From Diorhabda sublineata (taxonomy: Eukaryota; Arthropoda; Insecta; Coleoptera; Chrysomelidae): 64,000 bases of DNA. Positions within the stretch are counted from its first letter, which is position 1, and every line of letters begins with the position of its first letter. Of the stretch, positions 32,860 through 43,330 are shown one piece after another. Location of the stretch: the NCBI RefSeq assembly GCF_026230105.1, contig NC_079486.1, positions 7,254,001 to 7,318,000 on the forward strand. Reading direction: 5' to 3'. A program made the position numbers and the translations under genes. Under the pieces are notes generated by a model. It was not told the origin of the DNA. It did no database searches and saw nothing but the letters and a program-made list of their open reading frames with translations.

Positions 32860-33175
32860 AAATTACCTTAAATCACATATTTCGAAATATTTGTAGTAAT
32901 GTGAAGAGCCATGATGAGGAAAATGATGCTGAAAAGAAGTAAGAATGCTTATCGTTTGAAACGTATATGAGCATGATTTCTTTCTGGGCTTGAATGGTAC
33001 AATCATACATAATTTCGAATTGTATATGTATGAAGAAGAATTGGAAAATGGAGCCGTAGATACCTTCAATAATGATCTCAAATCTGAATGCATATAATTA
33101 TAGAATAAAACGGTTGATTGGATTGCATAGTGACAAATTGAGGAGTGTCAAATAAGCATTAAGAAAACGAATGAC
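32860..33175 (+). repeat. composite-repeat fragment
   Basis: Inverted match to 23225-23440 and 28850-29010 (ACAATCATACATAATTTCGA; GGAAAATGGAGCCGTAGATA; GTGACAAATTGAG). Confidence 0.7.
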
Positions 33176-35061
33176 ATTATCTGGGTGGCGGGAGGCGCTA
33201 GTGTCTATAGAATTGAATTTAATTTGGCATCTGGCCAGCAGGGTGCGCTAGTGTCTATGGAACCGTGTTTAGTTTGGCGTCTGGCCGGCTGGGGCGCTAC
33301 TGTCTAGGAATAGTATTTAATTTGGCGTTTGACTGGCAGGAGGCGCTTGTGTCTATGGAACCTTGTTTAGTTTGGCGTCTATGGAACTGTATTTAGTTTG
33401 GTGTCTAATTGGCGGGGGGCGCTAGTGTGTATAGAAATAGTCAACCTGGAAGTACCTAGCGGCTGCAAGTTGATCTTGATAAAAATACTATTTGTGTTTG
33501 ATTTCTATACACACCAGCTCCTCCTGCCGGTCAGATGCCAAACTAGACACGATTCTATAGACACTAGCCGACCTCTGCCGGCCAAACGATAAACTAAAAC
33601 ACGAACTAGCGCCATCTAGCGAGGAATAGTCGAACTGAAAGTACTTGTACTCGTGTTTGGTTAGTTTGGCGATCGGTCAATAGAATCGTGTTTAATTTGA
33701 CGTTTGGCTAGCGGGAGGCGCTAGTGTCTATGGAATCTTGTTTAGTTTGGCGTCTGGCCGGCAGAGGTCGCTGGTATCTACAGAATCGTATTTAATTTGG
33801 TGTTTTGCTAGCGAGAGGCGCTTTTGTTTATGGAACCGTGTTTAATTTGGCGTCTGGCCGGTAGGGGGCGCTAGTGTCTATAGAATCATGTTTTAGTTTG
33901 GCGATTTGTTGAAATAGATTTATATGTCTATAGAATCGTGTTTAATTTGACTTCTGGCTAGCGGGAGGCGCCAGTGTCTATGGGAACTTGTTTAGTTTAG
34001 CGTTTGGCCCGCTGGGGGCGCTATTGTCTATGGAATCGTGTTTAATTTGGCGTTTGACCGGCAGGAGGCGATAGTGTCAATAGAATGGTATTTTAGTTTG
34101 GCGATTGGTCGACCGAGATTGACAGTGCCTATAGAATCGTATTTTATTTGGCGTTTTGCTAGCGAGAGGCGCTTTTGTTTATGGAACCGTGCTTAATTTA
34201 GCGTCTGGCCGGTAGGGGGCGCTAGTAACTATAGAATCGTATTTTAGTTTGGCGATTTGTTGAAATAGATTTATATGTCTATAGAATCGTGTTTAATTTG
34301 ACTTTTAGAAAGCGGGAGGCGCCAGTGGCTATGAGAACTTGTTTAGTTTGGCGATTGGCCCGCTGGGGGCGCTACTGTCTATGGAATCGTGTTTAATTTG
34401 GCGTTTGATTGGCAGGTGGCGCTAGTGTCTATAGAATCGTTTTTAATTTAGCGTTTGGCTAGCGGGAGGCGCTACTGTCTATGGAATCTTGTTTAGTTTG
34501 TCGTTTGGCTGGCAGAGGGCTAGTGTCTGTAGAATCGTGTTTAGTTTGGCATCTGGCCGGTAGGGGGCGCCAGTGTCCATAGAATAGTGTTTTAGTTTGG
34601 CGATTGGTCGACAGAGATTGATAGTGTCTATAGAATCGTGTTTAATTTGGCGTTTGGATAGCGGGAGGCTCTAGTGTCTATGGAATCTTGTTTAGCTGGG
34701 CGTCTAACTGGCAGCGGGCGCTTTTGTCTATGAAATCGTATTTAATTTGGCAGCTGGCCGGCAAGGGGCGCTAGTGTCTTTGGAATCGTGTTTAGTTTGG
34801 CGTCTGGTCGGCAGGGGGCCCTGGTGTCTATAGATTCGTGTTTAGTTTGGCGTTTGGCCGGTAGAGGTCTCTAATATCCACAGAATCGTATTTAATTTGG
34901 CATTTTGCTAGCGAGAGGCGCTAGTGTTTATGGAACCGTGTTAAGTTTGGCGTTTGGCCGGCAGGGAGAGCTACTGTCTATGAAACCATGTTTAGTTTGG
35001 CGTCTGGCCGGCTGGGGGCGCTAGTGTGTATAGAAATTAAACACAAATAGAATTTTTATCT
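33176..35061 (+). repeat. satellite-like array, ~50-bp monomer, roughly 36 copies
   Basis: The monomer runs GTGTCTATAGAATCGTGTTT, then AGTTTGGCGTCTGGCCGGCA, then GGGGGCGCTA, about 50 bp, with many substitutions. It is GC-richer than its surroundings. Some monomers carry a variant (GATTGGTCGACAGAGATT). A short segment (33440-33680) is in the opposite orientation. The array ends at the gypsy integrase scrap at 35062. Confidence 0.92.
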
Positions 35062-35255
35062 AATTCAACTTGCGGCCGCTAAGTTTTGTTAAGACTGGTA
35101 TAAGGGTCCTATTTACCCTTTCCACTTCTCCATTACCTCGTGGGACTTCACAAGTTGTTAACACATGTTTAATATTTTCTTCTCGACAATATGATTCTAA
35201 TTTTTCAGAACGGAACACGGATCCTCTGTCAGATATTATCCTTGACGGGTACGTT
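35062..35255 (-). pseudogene. gypsy integrase C-terminal scrap joined to the array
   Basis: Inverted copy of 58205-58395: the minus strand reads RIISDRGSVFRSEKLESYC and RGNGEVERVNR, i.e. the second Asp and the Glu of the D,D-35-E integrase core. It stops within the same bases (TTAGCGGCCGCAAGTTGAA) where the other copy meets its array. Confidence 0.8.
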
Positions 35256-35329
35256 TAAAATATTTTTTATTAAGAACTGATATATTTCTGTACCTGCTTG
35301 CATAAGCTAATTACCAATGATATTTTAAC

Positions 35330-35645
35330 AAAATTGTAATTATTATATTTGTTGCGGATAGAGTTCAATATTTTATTTCTATGAACAAAAATGTTTTATT
35401 TTCAATTATTTTATTATTCTTATTGATATTTTTATATGACTATAACTATTATATTAGTTGCTAATGAAGTTCAATATTTTATTTTTAGGAACCGAAATAT
35501 TTTTTTTATTATTCTATTTTTATTGATCTAATTATATTTCTATAATTTTTATATTAGTTACGGATAAAATTCAATATTTTATTTTAATCAACCAAAATGT
35601 TTTTTTTTTACTATTTCATTATTGTTACATGATTCTACTTTTTTT
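35330..35645. repeat. AT-rich tandem repeat, ~105-bp unit, three copies
   Basis: ATTATATTNGTTNCGGATANA, then GTTCAATATTTTATTT, then AACCAAAATGTTTT recurs about every 105 bp (from about 35338, 35447 and 35553), each copy diverged. Confidence 0.75.
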
Positions 35646-35894
35646 CATATTAGAATGTATGTATTATCTAAACCAAATAAATAGCTAAATAATAAAGTTA
35701 ATTTAACGAGATTCTGTTTTGTTAATTGTTAATCGTTTAATTATTTTATTTATTTTAATACTACTAATTTCATTATCACGGAGCATTATTTAAAGCATTA
35801 CTATACAGTTATTTTCAAATTCAAGCGAATACCCTCTATAATCAGCGCCAACTATTTACCCATCAAAAATCAGCTCACATTTTTTAACCCAGAG
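35646..35894. other. AT-rich, nothing recognised
   Basis: No ORF and no repeat that I can match. Confidence 0.5.
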
Positions 35895-36520
35895 ACGTTA
35901 CTCCTTCTCTACACTTGAAGGTTATCGTTGTATTTCCCAATCTGCACAATAGTCTTTTCTCTATGAATGTTGTTAGTCTGGTAGCTTCGAATCGAAATGG
36001 TCTTCATTTATTTCAGTTGCTGTCTCATTTTTACACGTTTTTTGTAAACTTGTGGTTTGACAGTAAACCTCAATGTTGTCAAATATTTATTTATAAATCG
36101 TAATATAATTAAAATCATTATGATCTGGCTTCAGTTCTCACTAAATTTGGTTAATGGGCAATATTTTCCACAATTAATCTAAACAAAAATAATTTCAAGA
36201 CCAAGAAAATAATTTTGTTTTCGGGCAAAAAGTTATGTTAAATTTGGAGCTATTAAACCGGGTACTTCTTGGCAGTGTTTAGACTCAACATCTGAAAGGT
36301 ATTTATTGTCTGATGGAAAAATGTTGTTAATGCATACTTATTGCTGATTTTGTAATAAACATCAGTCTGAAAGATATGCTTCATCCAATTTTCATAAATT
36401 TAATTATTTTACTCACCTGAAACTTTCAAGTGCTTCTGAAAGTGTGAATAACTCTTTTAACCAAACAGAAGAATGTTCTTATAATGTCATTGTTATTTAG
36501 GTTCCAAAAAAACTTTGCAG
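35895..36520 (+). repeat. R2 fragment, near-identical to 20290-20890
   Basis: Direct match over about 600 bp (AAGGTTATCGTTGTATTTCC through TATAATGTCATTG), with few substitutions and a few short indels. The frame at 35915-36103 is a by-product of that repeat, which is itself a decayed antisense ARL14EP-like region, and is not listed as a gene. Confidence 0.88.
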
Positions 36521-36839
36521 GAAATCTCAGCAGTTCTGTTTTCAATACACCCTAGAGGCCAAAAAAATATGAGTATTCTGAAAAATACAGTGGCTCTTCA
36601 AAGAAAAAATATTAAGCCACTCCATCAACCTGATCTAAAGTAAATTCCTCAAAATCTCTGGTATCAGTTTTAAAAGAAAAATCTTTGATTATTGAAAATG
36701 CCGAAAAAACCTTGTTGGTAAGTTCTTTGAGTAACAATTTTCTCATAAATAGTAGATTTTCTATAAACCGATTATCAAGAAATGTATTTTAATAACTATT
36801 TTGCTTCATTTTGAAAAGAATGCTGAAAGCAAGAAGTAA

Positions 36840-37210
36840 AGGATTCTCGAGTTAAGGATATTTTGCTGTAATATTAAGTTATGCATTGCTAAAGCAAAGA
36901 AGCTTTAAATGCTCTAAAACCAAAAGAATTTTGTGACAGGGAAATTGTATACAATTTGATTTGGGATGAAATTGCAATAATAAGACGAATTGAATGAAGG
37001 AAAAAAATTTACAGGATATGTCGACATTGGAACAAATGTTAAAACTGATGAATTACCAGAAGCAAGGGACCTGTTGGGTAATTCTTTTTACAAGGACTTT
37101 GTGGTAGTGAAAAGGCTAATTTAATAAGAGAATGCGTCGAATTTATTCATGAAATTAGGGACAGATTTTTCAAATTTAAATTCATCATTCATCTGCCATT
37201 TGTACAGGTT
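36840..37210 (+). pseudogene. P-element/THAP9-type transposase relic
   Basis: With one stop and frame changes the sequence reads LIWDEIAIIRRIE, then KKFTGYVDIGTN...DELPEAR, then GLCGSEKANLIRECVEFIHEI. P-type transposases have DEM.I+..+E.......GYVD.G and G..KA.L+..C....+. blocks in this order. The DE of WDEIAI would be the first catalytic Asp region. Nothing of the THAP DNA-binding domain is visible. It lies just 3' of an R2 fragment, so either it is part of the repeat family or a separate insertion. Confidence 0.55.
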
Positions 37211-37320
37211 TAAAAAACTAGCTGACGTTTATATCGCTGGGGTGGAAGTATTTAATAAAACGTACAAAGTAAATGATACGTCTCAACCCTTTTCACTGAA
37301 TGCGAAATGAATGAATTACT

Positions 37321-37701
37321 TGTAATTTGCCATCATGTCGATCGGAGCTGCAACATTTATTGCGAACGAAATATATTGCTTGTATGTGGAGAAACACTCA
37401 CAATCGTATTCCTACGGAAATGTCACCACTAGAATATGGATGGAGAAATGTGGATGGAAAATTGGAGCCAACTTGGTTTCTAGGAAACCAACTTCCTGAG
37501 GCGTACGAAGACATCGTTATAACACCTGACATTTTAGGAGATACTTTAGATTCAGGTACGTTCTCTTTTCCATATTATACTATCACATCATAAATATAAC
37601 ATTATAATGTATCATAACCATTCTTAGTTACAGAATCACGAGATGACGAGGACGTCCTGGAAGTTGAAGTGGAAACAAACTTCAAAGATGAGTCTAAATG
37701 A
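37321..37701 (+). CDS. two-exon ORF of a repeated insect protein type; C-terminal part only
   Basis: Exon 37321-37555 reads CNLPSCRSELQHLLRTKYIA then SPLEYGWRNVDGKLEPTWF. A 72-bp intron (37556-37627, GTACGT...TTCTTAG) joins in frame to an acidic tail (VTESRDDEDVLEVEVETNFK) that stops at TGA near 37699. The LP..S..., P.E.GW and L.P.W spacing is shared by a large class of multi-copy, unnamed insect ORFs, which is recollection and not a search result. There is no ATG in the exon, so earlier exons are missing or elsewhere. A link to the P-like relic upstream is possible. Confidence 0.4.
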
Positions 37702-38780
37702 GATGAAGACTAAAATATGTATTTCAAATTTCAATGTTTTGTAATTTATTATAAAGTGTAATGATCTATTTTTAATTTTATATTAATAAATTATCCAATT
37801 TCTGTACGTAAATGCGGATATATTATTTCTAAATTTCCATCAAAATGGTCAGACTAGCGATATCCCTCCATATAATTGTCAGATTATTATTCAGGAGGAC
37901 TATGACATCAACTTGACCCTCCTGCATAAAAATCTGACACGCTGGAGTATGTCAAGGTTACCTTTTTTACATATACAAAAATATATTATGAGTTTGTGTC
38001 ATCATTTTTTTCAACCGCTCGTTACGGCCAGCCCCCTTGAATTAATCGCCAGATTAATATCTAATAGTTACCAGAAACATAATACATGGTAGAGGTACAT
38101 TAAAGGATGCAAGGATTCTCCCTATATAATTTTCTGATACTCTCGAGTCATTTCAAAAATCCCCGCCACTCATGTCTATCAAATAGACATATAAACGTGT
38201 TAATTTCCGTGAGATAACGAATCTAAAAATCAAATATCTCTTAAATTTAGATCAATACTTAAGCAGGTATCAATTAATCCGTAACATTAGGTGCTAATTA
38301 AATACTTTATTTTATTTTTATGCTGATGACCTTATAAAAGCTGATATTATGAATATTAATACCTAAATGCAAGAAGAGTTTTTTCAACTACAAATTCTCT
38401 TTTTTAGTGCATGCTTCTTGGTTGTTCAACATAGAGTCTTGCAAAAATAAAATTAAAAAGATATCCAACGACGCATTTTTAGTCTAACGAATCTTTATTA
38501 TTTTTTCTAAACTTTATAATCCTACATGAATCGATTATAAATACCTTAATACACGTTTTAAATGATTAAAGACCTTATCTATAGCTTGATTTTGAAACCT
38601 ACTGTAAAAATTAACAGCAAAACATACTCGTATATCCAATCTGGTTCCCAACATCAAGCATGTTAATAAAGCCACAACCATTTGTTTATTTAAAATTTCC
38701 AATAAGCTTGTGCCATTTATAAAATATATAAAATTTTATATCACACAAATTCTCTACTTTACACAAACAGCAGCTTTTCA
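37702..38780. other. no recognisable gene
   Basis: AT-rich flank. A poly(A) signal (AATAAATT near 37785) would suit the preceding ORF. Confidence 0.5.
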
Positions 38781-39120
38781 TCATTATTTATTGTTTTAGC
38801 AATTTCAAATAATATTTTCCTATCTGACATTTCCAGTTTTTTAACACTTGGTACATATAAAACATTTACATTAGTATAACTTATTTTTTCAATTCCTAAA
38901 TTACTAGTTGCTACTATGTTTCGGACTTCCATGGCTAACAAAAATCATTATTTATTATTTTAGCAATTTCAAATAATATTTTCCTATCTGACATTTCCAG
39001 TTTTTTAACACTTGGTACATATAAAACATTTACATTAGTATAACTTATTTTTTCAATTCCTAAATTACTAATTGCTACTATGTTTCGGACTCCCATGGCT
39101 AACAAAAATCATTATTTTTA
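38781..39120. repeat. 164-bp tandem duplication, two copies plus a stub
   Basis: Copy 1 is 38781-38944 and copy 2 is 38945-39108; a third begins at 39109 and stops after about 12 bp. The copies differ at about 3 positions. The minus strand of each reads NIVATSNLGIEKISYTNVNV and VKKLEMSDRKILFEIAKTIN, which looks like coding sequence, but 164 is not a multiple of 3, so the duplication breaks any frame. Confidence 0.93.
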
Positions 39121-39546
39121 GCAACAGCAATATGTATGAGTTTTTTTATTATTATGAATCTTGAAAAGAAAATCCTTTGTGGTTACCCATATGGGTTTAA
39201 CACACCAACGCAATGCAAAACAACATAAGAAGTTTGGAGCTAAATCATCTCAGAGTTCCTAAAGTATCTTGAAGTGCCCTTTGCCCGTTAGTGTCTTATT
39301 ACCTGCCACTCATTCTATTTTGAGATATTGATATTTATAGTGATTTAGTAAGAACCATTTTCATGAATTGTAACGAAGTTTTAGCCAGCTATATTATGAG
39401 CGGTTGCTTATTGGGAACGTGGTAATGAAACACCAAAGTGGATTTTCAGTGGTTTTGATTTGTATTAATTCTTGTAAAATTTTTAAATATCATTTACAAT
39501 AATTATTACAATTCAGAACCACCGAAAATCTTAATCTAATTATTCC
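39121..39546. other. no recognisable gene
   Basis: AT-rich; no ORF of note. Confidence 0.5.
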
Positions 39547-39642
39547 CCAGACGATGAATACATAAGTATTCGAAAGTATTAAAGTTATTTCCCGTGGAAA
39601 TTAAACATATTTTCCGAACTTGTGAATCGTCTGGGACTGAAA
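39547..39642 (+). repeat. hammerhead-like motif with an inverted partner
   Basis: CCCAGACGAT then GAATAC-ATAA-GTATTC then GAAAG. CCCAGACGAT also occurs inverted (ATCGTCTGGG) at about 39628-39638, giving a short inverted pair about 70 bp apart. Architecture resembles the motif at 11641-11698. Confidence 0.5.
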
Positions 39643-40159
39643 TTATGGTTAAATACAAGAAATATGTACAAATGTTTAATAATATTTTTTTTACTTACAA
39701 TAATTAATTAAGAGTAGTTTTTAATTGGCTAGATGTTGTAGTGAGCGATGTTCAAAATGATTGGTTAATTTATGGATAACATTAAGTTGAAATTTATGGG
39801 GTAGGTGAGGTTAGTTGGTTGTTAATAGCGTTTATTTTTATAGATGTTCATTAGCCACTCATGTCTATCATGAAGAACTCAATATGCATTATTAATCTAC
39901 CAAGGTTTTGACAACTAAAAAAATTACAAAAAAGTCTATTTCTTGAAACTACATATATTGCCCCAAATGATGAATTCATCAATATAGACACTGATGTAAA
40001 TCATCTATAAATATCTATGACAAATTCTATAAGAGGTTTAATTTTAGAAACAACATATATTGCCCAAAAGGATTAATGCATTAATAAGAAAACTGACTTA
40101 AATAACCTTAGTGTATTTTATTTGAAACATTTTTCAAATACAAATTACATAAAATTAGA
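39643..40159. other. no recognisable gene
   Basis: Contains a loose ~100-bp duplication (ATATATTGCCCNAAAGGATNAAT at about 39955 and 40058). Otherwise AT-rich. Confidence 0.45.
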
Positions 40160-40995
40160 TCAAGCACTTATAAAATTTATATCCCACTTATAACCTGAAT
40201 CCAATACACCGAAAGCATAAATTGAACCAGAGCCAATGCTAAATACTTCTCCTGCTGTTCGAAGGCCTTCTGAATCTACATAATAGAGTTGAGGGCCCTG
40301 AAAAACTCATTTCCATAAATGTACCTTTGTAAGAAAGATCATTTTCATACCTTTGTATCCCAACCAGCTAACATCATTCCCATAGACAATCCCATTCCCT
40401 TATAATTGTAGACCATATTTGCCAATAATTTGGAAGCAGCAGCTACAGATATACGTTCTCTATTCCTAAGATCTTATATTCTGCATTGTTTTGCAAGATC
40501 CCTATCCCAATATACACAGTCTGCTGCACCCCAGCTAATGTTCCTAGAAAAATACAAAATTAATTTTGTGATTGTGATTGTGAATTTATGATTTTTGAGT
40601 ACTACAATTACCTAATAAAAAATCATTTATCTGAACAATCTTCTTCATAGTTTGGGAGCCAATAAATTGTCCTCCTGTAGCTCTGGAGTCTACTGCAAGA
40701 ACTACTCTTCCTTCATACTTGAATCCCAAGGTAGTTGTACCATGATCAAAATTCATTTTCAATTCACGTCCCGTTTCATCTTTCGTGAGTATCGTAAAAC
40801 TATTTGCAGGCTAAAATTAAATAATGCTGGATATAATCTAAATATTATTCAAATGGCTCTTACATCACTTAACGGTGGTACTTGCAAACTCATGTTACAG
40901 TTGAAATTGGTAAAAAATTGGTGCAAATCATTTTTATACAAGGAATTTTCAAAGGTAATGTTATCCGATAAACCACAAATTTCGGTTAGACTCAT
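40160..40995 (-). pseudogene. proteasome subunit beta type-5 pseudogene (intron-containing)
   Basis: Four exons on the minus strand: 40995-40864, 40810-40612, 40543-40351 and 40297-40160, with GT...AG introns of 53, 68, 53 bp. The mature N-terminus reads HG|TTTLGFKYEGRVVLAVDS, with catalytic Thr1, Asp17 and Lys33 (TMKKI) all in place. ERISVAAASKLLANMVYNYK and LYYVDSEGLRTAGEVFSIGS are diagnostic of the chymotrypsin-like beta-5 subunit. It is dead: one G is missing in AGG(A)ADC (frameshift in exon 3), CAT has become TAA in the same exon, and the protein ends after SGYKWD, about 55 residues short. Introns rule out a processed pseudogene. A truncated mariner begins about 15 bp before its ATG. Confidence 0.88.
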
Positions 40996-41011
40996 TTTTA
41001 ATATAATTGCG

Positions 41012-41642
41012 CAACGTATTGTTATAAAGTTTTTAGCTGCAGAAGGTGTAAAACCGGCCGAAATCTTGAGAAGATTGACTGTACAGTTCGGGGAAAAGAC
41101 GCGGTCGCGAGCTAGAGTGTTTGCTTGGCATAAACAGTTCGTGGAGGGCCGTGAACGTGTTGAAAATGAGAGCCATGACCGCAGACCCCGCACCAGCATT
41201 ACAGCGGGCAACATCGACAGTGTTCGTCAACTTGTTGAAGGTGATAGGCGTCTAACAACTTCGGATATTGCAATTGCGATATGCAAGACTTGCATATCGC
41301 CGCAAAAGACGACACCTTCCAATGAGAAAAGTGATTCTCCTCCATGACAATGCTCGCCCCCATACGGCAGCCCTGACAGTACAAAAATTGGAGCAACTGG
41401 GTTGGGAGACACTGGAACACCCTCCATACAGTCCAGATCTGTCTCCCTGCGACTTCCATGTCTTTGGTCCTCTCAAGGAAGCTTTGGGAGGGCAAAAATT
41501 CCACAGCGATAATGAGCTTGAAGCATATGTGCGCAATTGGCTACAAACACGACCTGACTCTTTTTACCTGGAAGGAATTAAAAAATTACCTATACGCTGG
41601 GAAAAATGTGTTTCTAAATCAGGAGATTATGTAGAAAAATAA
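41012..41642 (+). pseudogene. mariner transposase, DD34D type, middle deleted
   Basis: The N-terminal helix-turn-helix region reads QRIVIKFLAAEGVKPAEILR, then DRRPRTSITAGNIDSVRQLV. At about 41290 the reading jumps to the C-terminal catalytic part, HDNARPH, LEHPPYSPDLSPCD and FHVFGPLKEAL, ending at TAA 41640-41642. Between the two visible Asp residues there are 34 residues, i.e. DD34D. The first catalytic Asp and its surroundings (about 100 residues) are deleted, and the reading frame changes there. The join sits at a 12-bp palindrome. Confidence 0.9.
41276..41300. repeat. palindrome at mariner deletion join
   Basis: GCGATATGCAAG (41276-41287), one A, then CTTGCATATCGC (41289-41300): perfect 12-bp arms. 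Confidence 0.95.
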
Positions 41643-41721
41643 ACTATGATTGTTTGTGCGTTTAAAATCAAAATAAATATTTTAAAAAATAAGTCTTGTT
41701 TATATTTGATTCACCCTCGTA

Positions 41722-42103
41722 TGTTTTATTTATTATTTTTTATGTTTTTTTATTATTAGCGTAACGTTTAGAAGATAATGAATTATTTAAAAAGTACCTA
41801 GTAACTAAGCAACTATCTATATAACTTGGCATTTATCTTTCAATTATGTTCGATTATGAGATTGATTCGTAACGCCACACGTGGGTTTGTGAGACCTATG
41901 CGGGAAATTTTATGAGTGTGTTGGTGAGACTGTGTCATCTGTTCACATCTCGCTGTCATGTAAATTCAATCTTGTATGCTAGTGAAAGACACATTCTACC
42001 GTTTAACTAAATTTGAAACATCAAATAATATAATATAGGGTTAATATATTTCCTCTGTAGAAAGGTCAAAATTTATCAAATTTATTAACTTTTGTCTGTG
42101 CAG
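41722..42103. other. flank of piggyBac relic, no gene
   Basis: AT-rich; a CAG splice-like site lies directly before the ATG at 42104. Confidence 0.4.
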
Positions 42104-42945
42104 ATGGACAAGCAAATATTTTGGACTACGAACCCAAACTTTTCCTCCGATATACAGAGACTGCTCTCACAGGAAAGTGAGAATGAAGAGGATCAAGACC
42201 CTTGTGACAGTGGAGAAGAAAATTAACAAGTGAACCTGCTGAGGTCATACTACGAGATTCCCCACGTCCAGGTACGAGTACTCAAACTGATCCAGGTCTT
42301 TCTCATGAACATCTAAGCCATTCTTTTTCGGAGTCTGAAGATGATTCAGATTTCTCACCAAATCTTAGTTAGTTAGAAGGCGCGAGTGACTGTAACGAAT
42401 CTGATTCCACTCGAGCTCAAGTGGTTCCTCCAGCATGTGATTCCAAGCATGCCAAGAGTGGAATGAAATGGACTTAAAAAGAACCTAGAAGGGTGGGAAG
42501 GCCACCATTTTAAAATGTTTTGGAATGTAAGCTACCAGGGTTTACTCAATATGCATCGAGAAAGTTGAGAAATTCTCCATCAGAGCTCATGTTTGGTGTC
42601 TGTCATTCGATTCAGACATGATGGAAGAAATTAGAAAATTTACTAATCTACATTATCAGCAAACAAGGAACATAATTGGAGTGGCAAATATTAGAAATTA
42701 TTAAAACGGAAAATGAACTGCGTACATTTCTTGGAGTTTTGCTGTTTACATCAATTTACAAATCGAATAAAGAAGATACAAAATCTTTATTTGGCACTAG
42801 TTGAAAAGCAAGAAAACAGTTTCTCATAGCCTCAGTTATTTCTGAAATATTTCATAAATTCCTGAAAAACAGTCGACTTGTTTATAAAGTTAATGATCGA
42901 TGTACCATCGATGAAACATTGCTTTCGTTTCGAGGGTGTGTTAAG
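42104..42945 (+). pseudogene. piggyBac-type transposase relic, N-terminal half
   Basis: Starts MDKQIFWTTNPNFSS, with an acidic Ser-rich N-terminus (SESENEEDQDP, SESEDDSDFS). It continues in several frames with a GRPP-like basic patch, ENELRTFLGVLLFTSIYKSN and VNDRCTIDETLLSFRG. ELR.FLG+L+ and the (D)E.L+.FRGR block are hallmarks of piggyBac/PGBD transposases. Many stops (42224, 42371, 42475, 42806 region) and an AT-rich insertion after FRG show that it is decayed. The C-terminal Cys-rich domain is not here; a separate relic at 63.6-64 kb has one. Confidence 0.7.
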
Positions 42946-43330
42946 TTAAATATTAAATTAAATATATACATGCCCAAGTTTTTGTTTTTGATAGTTTTTA
43001 AAAGAAAGATAAATTTTGACGTTTCGACTTTTCTTTAAGTCTTTATCAAAATATGATATTGAAACTGACAATTTTCTTATTTATATTGATCTATAGATCA
43101 CCTTCATCATTTATATCAAAATAAGGATAAATCAACTTAGAACTTTGTTCCCATAAGAAAAATTAATTAATTTTTGTAAGAAAATAAGATCCATAGAAAC
43201 CTGCATCGTCTGCTATACAAACTTTGAGCCCATTCTCAAAGATGGCGCCAATATTTAATTTACAATATAGTTCCAAGCGACAGTCAACGTCATTATTAAG
43301 AATAATAGGGTTCCAAGCGATAACAAAGTA
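42946..43330 (-). repeat. hammerhead-like motif (43016-43050) in otherwise empty sequence
   Basis: On the minus strand TTGATAAAGACTT, a 6-nt loop, then AAGTCGAAACGTCAA: GACTT pairs with AAGTC just before GAAACG. This is the third example of the motif in the window. Confidence 0.5.

Larger units (their letters stand above)
41012..41721 (+). mobile_element. mariner element, 5'-truncated and internally deleted
   Basis: The 3' terminal repeat AAGTCTTGTTTATATTTG... ends ...CACCCTCGTA at 41721. The left terminal repeat is absent; mariner sequence starts directly upstream of the beta-5 pseudogene ATG. Confidence 0.85.

Noticed and set aside
35915..36103. 62-residue ORF similar to one at 20297-20488
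   Set aside because: Similarity comes from the shared repeat; the plus-strand reading is antisense to a decayed ARL14EP-like region.
39181..39210. GGTTACCCATATGGGTTTAA near-palindrome
   Set aside because: Short, with mismatches, and not repeated elsewhere in the window.
41033..41230. Minus-strand extension of the beta-5 ORF upstream of its ATG
   Set aside because: This part is antisense mariner sequence; the beta-5 protein starts at 40995.
41199..41536. Minus-strand ORFs opposite the mariner
   Set aside because: They are shadows of the transposase, which matches mariner motifs on the plus strand.
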